A stretch of 6,734 nt of DNA, taken from the NCBI GenBank assembly GCA_021781625.1, contig JAJXWL010000107.1, forward strand, positions 1-6,734. The letters run 5' to 3'. A program made the translations under genes and the position numbers. A model generated the notes under the pieces. That model made no database searches. It saw only the letters and a list, made by a program, of their open reading frames with translations, and was not told the origin of the DNA. How positions within the stretch are numbered: position 1 is the stretch's first letter; each line of letters begins with the position of its first letter. This document shows positions 1-4,869 of the stretch, in pieces. Source of the DNA: a bacterium (lineage in GTDB: Bacteria; Spirochaetota; Spirochaetia; JABEVK01).

Positions 1-53
1 TTCTCGGCCCGGTTTTCTTCCACCTGGCACACAAACTTTGTTAGTTGCAATTC

Positions 54-287
54 CTATTCATCAAACCTCTCGGCCGGAACGTCAGGAACCTTTGAGAGAA
101 TCTCTGAAAATCTCTTCCGATTACCTCTGCTCGCGCGACTCTTAAGGTAACTTTCCGTTTCAAGTGCTGTGATTTTTTCGGTGACGGCAGAGGCAATGAA
201 TTGATTGATCGAGATATTGTCGTCTTTGGACACTCTCTTAATCATTTCGTGTAAAGAGTCCGGTAGCCTAATGCTCAGCGTGCTCAT
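54..287 (-). CDS. Ribbon-helix-helix (CopG/Arc-type) antitoxin-like protein
   Basis: This 77-residue protein begins with a short beta strand, TLSIRLPD (residues 3-10), followed by two predicted helices (about 11-22 and 26-39, with SINQFIASAVTEKI in the second). This is the ribbon-helix-helix pattern of DNA-binding antitoxins, which act as dimers, bind their own operator and neutralise the partner toxin with their C-terminal tail. The tail here is basic, then acidic (SRASRGNRKRF to PAERFDE), as expected for a toxin-wrapping segment. The ATG start is well supported by TTGGAGGAG four bases upstream. The start overlaps the stop of the upstream PIN gene in an ATGA, so the two are translationally coupled. 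The order is toxin first and antitoxin second, the reverse of the most common arrangement. The family call rests on pattern alone. The protein could also be a free-standing regulator if the PIN partner is inactive. Confidence 0.75.
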   Translation of the reverse strand: MSTLSIRLPDSLHEMIKRVSKDDNISINQFIASAVTEKITALETESYLKSRASRGNRKRFSEILSKVPDVPAERFDE

Positions 288-583
288 TTTTCTCCTCCAA
301 ATAATTCCAGAATTTTGCGGGGCCCGACAACCTCAATCCCAAAACGCTCAATGCCTTGAAAGTCCTTCCGATTGTAACTAACGACGTATTTGGCTCCCGC
401 TGCTACAGCAAGTTCAAGAATGTGATCATCGTACGGATCCTTCAGGTAAGGTCTCCATAAGTAAAAAATCTTTGCCTCAATTCCAATGGAACAAATGAAA
501 TCCAATAAATCATCAATTTCTCCGGAACTAAGCACATCTGGCACAAGAACTTTCTTCAAAGTTGATTCATATTCCAAAATCAA
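284..583 (-). CDS. PIN-domain toxin-like protein (COG1569-like), N-terminally truncated
   Basis: PIN domains are Mg2+-dependent RNases that use a cluster of acidic residues, and many are toxins paired with RHH antitoxins. This ORF (99 residues from a TTG at 581-583) has the family's central and C-terminal parts: LILEYESTLKK with the conserved Glu, KDPYDDHILELAVAAGAKY with the conserved Asp cluster, and SYNRKDF before the last strand. Homology extends upstream of the TTG in the same frame (QLAISTLL) until a TAG at 623-625. The N-terminal MxxVxDTNVxVSA segment with the first catalytic Asp is absent in all three minus-strand frames up to the terminator. Family members are usually about 135-145 residues, so some 25-30 residues are missing. 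No good ribosome-binding site fits the TTG: GGAGG at 607-611 is too far away. I infer a 5'-truncated, probably inactive toxin gene. The 3' end overlaps the antitoxin gene by 4 bp. Confidence 0.7.
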   Translation of the reverse strand: MILEYESTLKKVLVPDVLSSGEIDDLLDFICSIGIEAKIFYLWRPYLKDPYDDHILELAVAAGAKYVVSYNRKDFQGIERFGIEVVGPRKILELFGGEK

Positions 584-627
584 CAGCGTCGATATCGCCA
601 GCTGAACCTCCGGTGCATTGGCCTAAT

Positions 628-682
628 ACTTAACACGATCTGCTACCGCATTAACTTTACGTCTAGCAAGGGTGAATTAGGT
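628..682 (-). repeat. Nested inverted repeat resembling an integron attC site
   Basis: Read on the minus strand, ACCTAAT (682-676) and GTTAAGT (634-628) are outer arms that pair at six of seven positions, one of them a G-T wobble. Inside them TGCTA (668-664) and TAGCA (645-641) pair perfectly around an 18-base loop, and the spacers between outer and inner arms are 7 and 6 bases. GTTAAGT fits the attC right-core consensus GTTRRRY exactly. The partner differs from RYYYAAC only in its last base. The outer arm at 676-682 can alternatively pair with GCCTAAT at 621-627. The 55-base length is at the short end for attC. The PIN/RHH pair follows directly, as a cassette would, and a near-match to the next left core (AACTAAC, 46-40) lies just after the antitoxin stop. 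No integrase gene is in the window, so this remains a resemblance. Confidence 0.25.
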
Positions 683-702
683 GAGCCCTAAAGACAAATG
701 GC

Positions 703-734
703 AAAAAAAAAAAGTCCTTCCCAAGGAAGGACTT
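703..734 (-). terminator. Rho-independent terminator of tRNA-Leu
   Basis: A perfect 10-bp stem (712-721 with 725-734) closes a 3-base loop and is followed on the minus strand by 11 consecutive T residues (713-703). It lies 10 bases past the 3' end of the tRNA gene and is a textbook intrinsic terminator. It isolates the tRNA transcript from the PIN/RHH genes, which must therefore use their own promoter. I could not identify that promoter with confidence. Confidence 0.95.
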
Positions 735-743
735 ACCAATCAT

Positions 744-825
744 TGCCCAGAGGGGGACTCGAACCCCCACACCTTGCGGCACTAGTACCTGAAACTAGCG
801 TGTATACCAATTTCACCACCTGGGC
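744..825 (-). tRNA. tRNA-Leu (anticodon CAG)
   Basis: The 82-base minus-strand sequence folds as a class II tRNA. The acceptor arm GCCCAGG pairs with TCTGGGC (one G-T pair at the base), with discriminator A at 744. The anticodon stem CTAGT/ACTAG encloses the loop TTCAGGT, giving anticodon CAG, which reads CUG leucine codons. A variable arm with TGCCGCAAGGTG follows, then the T arm GGGGG-TTCGAGT-CCCCC. The 3' end runs into ATG rather than CCA, so CCA must be added by a nucleotidyltransferase. The gene has its own promoter and terminator and is a single-gene unit. tRNA-Leu genes are common integration sites, and the low-G+C toxin-antitoxin module lies on the 3' side, but no duplicated tRNA end is visible in the window. 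Confidence 0.97.
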
Positions 826-836
826 AGTGGGCCCAA

Positions 837-863
837 ATTAAAGGAAATTGGGGCCTCTGTCAA
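837..863 (-). promoter_or_regulatory. Predicted sigma-70-type promoter of tRNA-Leu
   Basis: On the minus strand a perfect TTGACA (863-858) is followed after 15 bases by TTTAAT (842-837), a five-of-six match to TATAAT. The tRNA begins 11 bases further on. The short spacer is slightly below the optimum. The segment after the -10 box is GC-rich (GGGCCC), a discriminator type associated with growth-rate or stringent control of stable RNA genes. The -35 box ends one base from the hsp20 stop codon, so the promoter fills the whole gap between the genes. Confidence 0.6.
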
Positions 864-864
864 G

Positions 865-1368
865 TCAGGACTGAATATCGATCTTGATGCCAGTTTTCGG
901 TGTCGGGGCATCTTTGGGTGAAACCACCACCCTCAGAAGGCCATTCTTAAACGTTGCCGCCACTTGCGACTGGTCAAACTTATCAGCTGGCACATAATAC
1001 TTCTGATTTTCAATGGATTTGAGTTTAAGTCGATGCTTCAGATAGCGGACATCCGGCTCATCCTCCAGCACCTGGGTCCTGGCTGAAAACACCATATAAT
1101 CCCCCACAAACGACAGCTCCAAATCCTCTTGCTCAAACCCAGCCAAAGCCATCTCAAACACCAAAGCTTTGTCCTGAGTCAAGTACACATTGGTCGGGGG
1201 GTACGAATAGGCAGGATAAAAGTCTAAGCCTTCCGCCAGGCCTTTTCCAAAACCCCAGCCCTTCTCCATCTCTGAGCGGAACTTCTCGTTCCAAGTTTCC
1301 ACCTGGCCAAAAACTTCGTCCAGGAATTTATTTAGGTCCATGAAAGGGAATTTATTGTCCTTGATCAT
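865..1368 (-). CDS. Small heat-shock protein, Hsp20/alpha-crystallin family
   Basis: Small heat-shock proteins are ATP-independent holdases that form oligomers and bind unfolding proteins in the cytoplasm. The 167-residue protein has a variable N-terminal arm (residues 1-56, rich in Phe and Trp), an alpha-crystallin domain from about 58 to 152 beginning PPTNVYLTQDKALVFEMALAG, the family signature NGLLRVVVSPK (142-152), and a C-terminal IKIDI (161-165) matching the I-x-I/V motif that docks neighbouring subunits. Length is typical. The ATG start has a strong Shine-Dalgarno sequence, AAGGAGG (1380-1374), five bases upstream. The gene stands alone, with a tRNA gene after it and a divergent ymdB-like gene before it. 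No CIRCE repeat is present upstream. The leader can pair with the SD (see the regulatory entry), so control may act at translation. The family assignment is secure; client proteins cannot be inferred. Confidence 0.93.
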   Translation of the reverse strand: MIKDNKFPFMDLNKFLDEVFGQVETWNEKFRSEMEKGWGFGKGLAEGLDFYPAYSYPPTNVYLTQDKALVFEMALAGFEQEDLELSFVGDYMVFSARTQVLEDEPDVRYLKHRLKLKSIENQKYYVPADKFDQSQVAATFKNGLLRVVVSPKDAPTPKTGIKIDIQS

Positions 1369-1371
1369 GGC

Positions 1372-1445
1372 AACCTCCTTACGGCAGGTTCTTGTGGGCC
1401 CTCAAAGGCGCCCTGAGGAGCAACGCTCCCTCATCCAATATAATA
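1372..1445 (-). promoter_or_regulatory. hsp20 promoter -10 box and structured leader masking the SD
   Basis: A -10-like TATTATATT (minus strand, 1445-1437) lies about 70 bases before the hsp20 ATG. I see no convincing -35 box. The leader holds two structures. The first is a hairpin with GGAGC and GCTCC around a GTT loop (1429-1417), extended by TGA/TCA past one bulged G. The second is AACCT (1390-1386), which pairs with AGGTT (1376-1372), the 3' half of the Shine-Dalgarno region. CTCCT within the first hairpin's 3' arm could also pair with AGGAG of the SD. Such weak SD-masking pairing is the principle of RNA thermometers of small heat-shock genes, but this sequence is not a clear ROSE or fourU element. 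Confidence 0.3.
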
Positions 1446-1486
1446 CCGCGAGAGCCTTTCCGAAAGCGTTCATCTCAGTTATCTTG

Positions 1487-1510
1487 ACGCGAAACTTTAC
1501 GCAAAACTTT
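1487..1510 (+). repeat. 12-bp tandem direct repeat upstream of the ymdB-like gene
   Basis: Two adjacent 12-base units, ACGCGAAACTTT (1487-1498) and ACGCAAAACTTT (1499-1510), differ at one base. They sit 20 bases before the ymdB-like start codon, right after a -35-like TTGACG (1484-1489) that has no matching -10 box at normal spacing. The position is where an operator or activator site could lie. The 12-base period is close to one helical turn, so two protein subunits could bind on the same face. No known operator is recognised. Confidence 0.5.
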
Positions 1511-1529
1511 CGAAGCTGAAAGGAAAATT

Positions 1530-2327
1530 ATGCGCCTTGTATACATTGCCGAAATCGTCGGTAAACCGGGGTTGTTCGCGTTGCGCCACACGCTAGAAGA
1601 CCTCAAGTTGAGGTACAGTCCCGAGGTCCTTTGGGGCAATGGTGACGGTGTGACCGGTGGTTTTGGCCTGGGTTTGAATCATGCCCATACTCTGCGAAGT
1701 CTCGGTCTGCAAGTTATCACCCTCGGCGATTGCGCCTTTTACAAGAAAGATGTTCATCCTCTGTTAACCACGGCACGCTTTCTTTTGCGTCCAGAAAACT
1801 TGCCCTCAGAAGCTCCAGGTCGGGGCTGGCGACTATTGAAGCTGGAGAACCAAACCCTGGCCTTTCTCAGCCTCTTGGGTCAAGCCGGTTGGAACCGCCT
1901 CAATCCCTCTTCACCTTTCGAAGCCTTTGACCGAGTTTTTGAACGACTAGCCGGCCAAAACATCCCCCTCTTCGTGGATTTTCACGCCGCTACCACCGCT
2001 GAGAAACAAACCCTCTGGGCACACGTGGAGGGCAAAGCGACCGTCCTGATAGGAAGTCATGCTAAGGTCGCCACAGCCGACGCCTACCTGAACGCCCAAG
2101 GTTGTGCTTACCTAACGGATGCAGGGCGCACCGGTAGCCGAGCTTCGATAGGAGGCTTTCTTCCCGAAAGGGAACTTCAACGCTTACAAACTGGCATACC
2201 CTTAAAAAGTGAACCCTCTTGGCAGGAACTCGTCGTCGAAGGTGTTTTTATGGAGTTAGAGAACAATCGAGTCGTGACCTTTGAACCCTTTACACAGTCA
2301 TGCCCCGTAAAACCGACGTCTACTTAG
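1530..2327 (+). CDS. YmdB-like (TIGR00282-type) metallophosphoesterase homologue with altered metal ligands
   Basis: The 265-residue protein aligns along its full length with YmdB of Bacillus, a di-metal phosphodiesterase acting on 2',3'-cyclic nucleotides and linked to RNase Y. Conserved scaffold segments are MRLVYIAEIVGKPG (1-14), NGDGVTGGFGLG (37-48), ITLGD (63-67), LLRPENLP (85-92), VDFHAATTAEK (149-159), IGSHAKVATAD (174-184) and AYLTDAGRTG (193-202). Several metal ligands of the Bacillus enzyme are changed: D8 to E8, E39 to D39, N40 to G40, N67 to D67, H68 to C68, and the second His of THTH to K179. H152 and H177 remain. I recall similar changes in spirochaete homologues, so this may be a lineage-wide form with altered or lost catalysis. 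The start is an ATG with AAAGGA seven bases upstream. No rny gene is adjacent. The gene converges on cheB, with a 4-bp stop overlap and no terminator between. Confidence 0.8.
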   Translation: MRLVYIAEIVGKPGLFALRHTLEDLKLRYSPEVLWGNGDGVTGGFGLGLNHAHTLRSLGLQVITLGDCAFYKKDVHPLLTTARFLLRPENLPSEAPGRGWRLLKLENQTLAFLSLLGQAGWNRLNPSSPFEAFDRVFERLAGQNIPLFVDFHAATTAEKQTLWAHVEGKATVLIGSHAKVATADAYLNAQGCAYLTDAGRTGSRASIGGFLPERELQRLQTGIPLKSEPSWQELVVEGVFMELENNRVVTFEPFTQSCPVKPTST

Positions 2328-3487
2328 ACTGCCCTCGCCGCCAGCTCTTTGGCCAGCTTATTTAAGACGGCCGCAGTTTCAGACAAGCCAACAATCTTTT
2401 CCACATGACCCAGTTCTATGGCGACGCGGGGCATACCAAACACCACACTAGATGCTTCATCTTGGGCCAAGGTTAAACCACCAGCTCGGTGAATTTCACC
2501 CAGTTCAGCTGCACCATCCCGTCCCATCCCCGTCATGATTAAACCCATGGCTTGAGACCCAAAATGACGAGCTACAGAGCGGAACAGCACTCCGGCAGAA
2601 GGGCGGTGACCATTGCACAGGTCCTGTTGCTGAAGGTGAGCAACGGTGGCTAGGCTTTTTCGTTCCACCTCAAGATGGAAATCACCGGGAGCGATCAAGA
2701 TCCGCCCCTTGCGAACCAGGTCCCCTTCTTGGGCTTCTTTTACTTCTAATGGACAAATTTTATCTAAGGAACGGGCAAATTCAGCCGTAAACCCTGCCGG
2801 CATATGCTGAACTACAACAATTGGCAAAGGAAAATCCGCTTCCAACGCGGCAAAGACCGTTCGCAAGGCATTCGGCCCCCCCGTAGAGATGCCAATAGCC
2901 AGGATATGCAAATCGGAATGGGGACGCATGACAGGTGGAAGAACTGGTGGTCGACTTTCGGGACGATGCTCACGCGAAGGTTCTGGCTTCACTTCACGAG
3001 GCTCTGACCGCACCTCTAAACGTCCTTCAAAACGAACTTCGGGCCGCACGTCTGAGCGAGTCAGCCCCTTGCTTCGCTGATAACGCCCCCCATAGACCCG
3101 GATCAGCTCAATCAAGTGATCTCCGACCAAATGAATATCTTCACTCACCGAGCCAGACGGTTTCTTGATAAAGTCAGAAGCGCCCAGATTGAGGGCTTCC
3201 ATGGTAATTTCAGCCCCGCGACGGGCAATCGAGGATAAAATGATCACCGGGACATCCCATTTCAACTCTCGACGTTTCTTTAAAAATTCAATGCCGTTCT
3301 TTTCCGGCATTTCTAAATCGAGGATGATGATGTCGGGATTTAGAGATGGGATCTTCTGAAGAGCAAAGGAGCCATTCATGGCCTTCCCCGCCACAGCTAA
3401 GTCAGGGGCACTCTCGACGATACGGCCAATTAAGTTCCGCATCAAGGCAGAGTCATCCACAATCAATACGTCAATTTTCCCATTCAT
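2324..3487 (-). CDS. cheB: CheB: chemotaxis response regulator protein-glutamate methylesterase/glutamine deamidase
   Basis: CheB removes methyl groups from receptor glutamates and deamidates receptor glutamines, resetting chemoreceptor sensitivity after phosphorylation by CheA. From the ATG at 3487 the protein has 387 residues. The receiver domain (about 5-120) has acidic pocket D11-D12, phospho-acceptor D57 in ILDLEMP, S85 or S86, and K108 in FIKKP. A linker of about 50 residues rich in Arg, Glu and Pro (about 138-190) is made of tetrapeptide repeats. The methylesterase domain (about 195-375) carries the triad Ser201 in AIGISTGG, His228 in VVQHMP and Asp324 in GRDGA. The open frame extends to a TTG at 3514, but the ATG has GAGGA upstream and matches the usual receiver start, so I prefer it. 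That leaves a 16-bp gap after cheR. All catalytic residues are present. Confidence 0.95.
   Translation of the reverse strand: MNGKIDVLIVDDSALMRNLIGRIVESAPDLAVAGKAMNGSFALQKIPSLNPDIIILDLEMPEKNGIEFLKKRRELKWDVPVIILSSIARRGAEITMEALNLGASDFIKKPSGSVSEDIHLVGDHLIELIRVYGGRYQRSKGLTRSDVRPEVRFEGRLEVRSEPREVKPEPSREHRPESRPPVLPPVMRPHSDLHILAIGISTGGPNALRTVFAALEADFPLPIVVVQHMPAGFTAEFARSLDKICPLEVKEAQEGDLVRKGRILIAPGDFHLEVERKSLATVAHLQQQDLCNGHRPSAGVLFRSVARHFGSQAMGLIMTGMGRDGAAELGEIHRAGGLTLAQDEASSVVFGMPRVAIELGHVEKIVGLSETAAVLNKLAKELAARAV
2996..3056 (-). repeat. Degenerate 12-bp tandem repeat encoding the CheB linker
   Basis: About five 12-base units, consensus near CGNACNTCNAAN on the plus strand (2997-3008, 3009-3020, 3021-3032, 3033-3044, 3045-3056), encode tetrapeptides on the minus strand: SDVR, PEVR, FEGR, LEVR, SEPR. 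Further degenerate copies follow in the protein (EVK, PEPSR, EHR, PESR). The repeat lies exactly in the hinge between receiver and methylesterase domains and keeps frame because the unit is a multiple of three. It may vary in copy number between strains. Confidence 0.7.
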
Positions 3488-3503
3488 GCCCGCTTCCTCT
3501 ACC

Positions 3504-4328
3504 TTAGGACTCAAGAATCTTAGAATACAGCACAGACCAATCTGTCTTAAGGAACTTGAACGCGGTGTTCATTCCAAACAATGACTCACTATGACCAATA
3601 AAAAAGTAGGCGTGATTGGTCATGGATTGCCAAAATCTTTCCACAACATTTTTTTGCGCTGCTTCATCAAAGTAGATCAATACATTGCGACAAAAAACAA
3701 TATCCAAATTTCTTTGTCCGGAATCAAACTTGAGGTTATGATAGTCAAACTTGATTCTCGCCTTTAATTCCTCTTTAATTTGGTACCCATCCGCACTTTT
3801 TGAAAAGAAACGCGTCAGGTATGGCGCAGGGATCCCTTGAAGTTTAGACTCGGGGTAAAAGCCCTGTTGAGCTGTCATCAAGGATTTTAAACTCAAATCA
3901 GAAGCCACGATATCAAAGGAAAAGTCTGGTGGCAATTTGTCTTTTAGAACCATGGCCAAAGAGTAAGGTTCTTCACCGGTAGAGCAACCGGCACTCCAGA
4001 CACGAACTTTGTGTTCGAGGTTCTTTTTTCGTTTGAATTGGACTAAATCTGGCAAAATAGCTTTTTCTAAGGCATCAAACTGCGGCTGATTTCGAAAAAA
4101 TCGCGTTAAGTTTGTTGTGACCGCGTCTAAAAAAGCCTTCATTTCCTCAGGATTTCTTTGGAGGAGGTCGAAATAGGCCCCTGCATTTTCCAATTTCGCC
4201 AAACGGACCCGTTCTCGAAGTCGACTCTCTAATATAGGGCGGTTAGAGGCAGAGAAAGTGATCCCGCTAGCATCGTAGATGAGGTTACGGTATTTCTCAA
4301 ATAAACTGTCCGTCACAACGTCAGACAT
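3504..4328 (-). CDS. cheR: CheR: chemotaxis protein-glutamate O-methyltransferase
   Basis: CheR transfers methyl groups from S-adenosylmethionine to receptor glutamates in the cytoplasm, the adaptation reaction opposed by CheB. The 274-residue protein has an N-terminal helical domain (about 5-70), then TTNLTRFFR (71-79), the SAM-binding loop VWSAGCSTGEEPYSLAM (110-126), Asp144 at the end of the next strand (VASD), and CRNVLIYFD (213-221) followed by GHSESL (245-250). These are the standard CheR motifs in standard order. Length is close to the roughly 280 residues of single-domain CheR, and no TPR extension is present. I chose the ATG at 4328 because AAGGG lies six bases upstream; an in-frame GTG directly before it (4331) would add one residue. 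The gene is first in a cheR-cheB operon read from the promoter at 4350-4378. Base composition is a little more AT-rich than that of pyrG. Confidence 0.96.
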   Translation of the reverse strand: MSDVVTDSLFEKYRNLIYDASGITFSASNRPILESRLRERVRLAKLENAGAYFDLLQRNPEEMKAFLDAVTTNLTRFFRNQPQFDALEKAILPDLVQFKRKKNLEHKVRVWSAGCSTGEEPYSLAMVLKDKLPPDFSFDIVASDLSLKSLMTAQQGFYPESKLQGIPAPYLTRFFSKSADGYQIKEELKARIKFDYHNLKFDSGQRNLDIVFCRNVLIYFDEAAQKNVVERFWQSMTNHAYFFIGHSESLFGMNTAFKFLKTDWSVLYSKILES

Positions 4329-4349
4329 CACATCCCTTTCTTATTCTAG

Positions 4350-4378
4350 AGTCTAGGTGTCAACTTACACCGAGTCAA
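4350..4378 (-). promoter_or_regulatory. Predicted cheRB promoter with a palindrome in the spacer
   Basis: On the minus strand TTGACT (4378-4373) and TAGACT (4355-4350) are separated by exactly 17 bases, matching TTGACA/TATAAT at five and four of six positions. The expected start lies about 15 bases before the cheR ATG, leaving a short leader with AAGGG. The spacer contains an inverted repeat, GGTGT (4356-4360), six bases, ACACC (4367-4371), covering 16 of its 17 positions, which suggests an operator. No sigma-28-type flagellar promoter is seen. The region also serves as upstream DNA for the divergent plus-strand operon, for which I find no convincing promoter. Confidence 0.45.
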
Positions 4379-4436
4379 GAAAAAGCGGAACGGAAAAAAC
4401 TCTGAACGTGCGTTAGACTTTCCTTGAGGGGAAAAA

Positions 4437-4859
4437 ATGACGGTTCCAGAGTTTGTCGATCTGAGCCTGACAGCGTTAGCCTGGAGTGAAGCTGACCAGG
4501 TATCGTATGCAGAGCTGATAAGTCCTGACCAAAAGAAACTTTATGTGGATTTAGACACCTTAGATGCAGTCGAACTGCTTCGTCTGGCAAAACATACCCC
4601 AGGCAATGACCGTGTTTTTCAAGTTCTTGTCGACCTTTTACTCACCAACGGCTACGTTCCCGAGGCTCTTTTTCTCTCCATTTCACCCCGGGGGGAACTG
4701 ACTTGTCGGCTTCTGTATCAAAAGAAAAACCTCCCAGGCTTTCTTGAACTACGCCCTGGCGACGGTTTAGTCCTTGCCGTTCTGATGAACCTTCCCGTTC
4801 GTGCCCACACTTCACTTTTGATGTCCTTTGTTGACAGGGATCGGACGACTGTGGGATAA
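4437..4859 (+). CDS. Diverged bifunctional-nuclease (BFN/DUF151) domain protein
   Basis: This 140-residue protein has no membrane segment or signal peptide. Its second half resembles the BFN/DUF151 fold (COG1259): RVFQVLVDLLLTNGY (59-73) matches the helix after the THDLL position, ALFLSISPRGELTCRLLY (77-94) the following hairpin, and LELRPGDGLVLAVLMNLPVRA (103-123) the hallmark IDARPSDAIALALR segment, with RPGD replacing RPSD. The first half (KLYVDLDTLDAVELL, 34-48) fits the LPIxIGxxEAxAI segment only loosely. Some plant and bacterial members are reported to have RNase and DNase activity, but the function of most is unknown. The ATG is supported by GAGGGG five bases upstream. The gene opens an operon with pyrG, starting 9 bp after its stop. 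Its sequence is degenerate enough that loss of nuclease activity is possible. Confidence 0.6.
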   Translation: MTVPEFVDLSLTALAWSEADQVSYAELISPDQKKLYVDLDTLDAVELLRLAKHTPGNDRVFQVLVDLLLTNGYVPEALFLSISPRGELTCRLLYQKKNLPGFLELRPGDGLVLAVLMNLPVRAHTSLLMSFVDRDRTTVG

Positions 4860-4869
4860 TAAAATCCCA
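4852..4869 (+). promoter_or_regulatory. Hairpin over the pyrG ribosome-binding site and start codon
   Basis: TGGGAT (4852-4857) pairs perfectly with ATCCCA (4864-4869) around the loop AATAAA. The only SD-like bases before pyrG, GGGA at 4853-4856, lie in the 5' arm, and the A of the pyrG ATG is the last base of the 3' arm. Two G-T wobbles could lengthen the stem into the start codon. The upstream gene's TAA (4857-4859) begins at the last base of the 5' arm and runs into the loop, so a ribosome finishing that gene would open the hairpin. This fits translational coupling. Confidence 0.5.

Noticed and set aside
16..30. CACCTGGCAC near the left edge as a duplicated tRNA-Leu end (attachment site)
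   Set aside because: It resembles part of the tRNA 5' end but is interrupted and too short; the 3' end of the tRNA, which integrases normally duplicate, is not found there.
1484..1512. TTGACG as the -35 box of a ymdB promoter
   Set aside because: No acceptable -10 box lies 16-18 bases downstream, so I do not annotate a promoter there.
3488..3514. TTG at 3512-3514 as the cheB start, giving an overlap with cheR
   Set aside because: The ATG at 3485-3487 has a GAGGA site upstream and matches the usual receiver-domain start; the extra nine residues look like untranslated spacer.
2804..3584. Several plus-strand open frames opposite cheB
   Set aside because: They are short, lack ribosome-binding sites and family features, and their Arg/Ser-rich sequence is the antisense of the CheB linker repeat.
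4375..4590. Minus-strand 71-codon frame upstream of cheR
   Set aside because: It covers the promoter region and antisense of the BFN-like gene, and has no domain features or ribosome-binding site.
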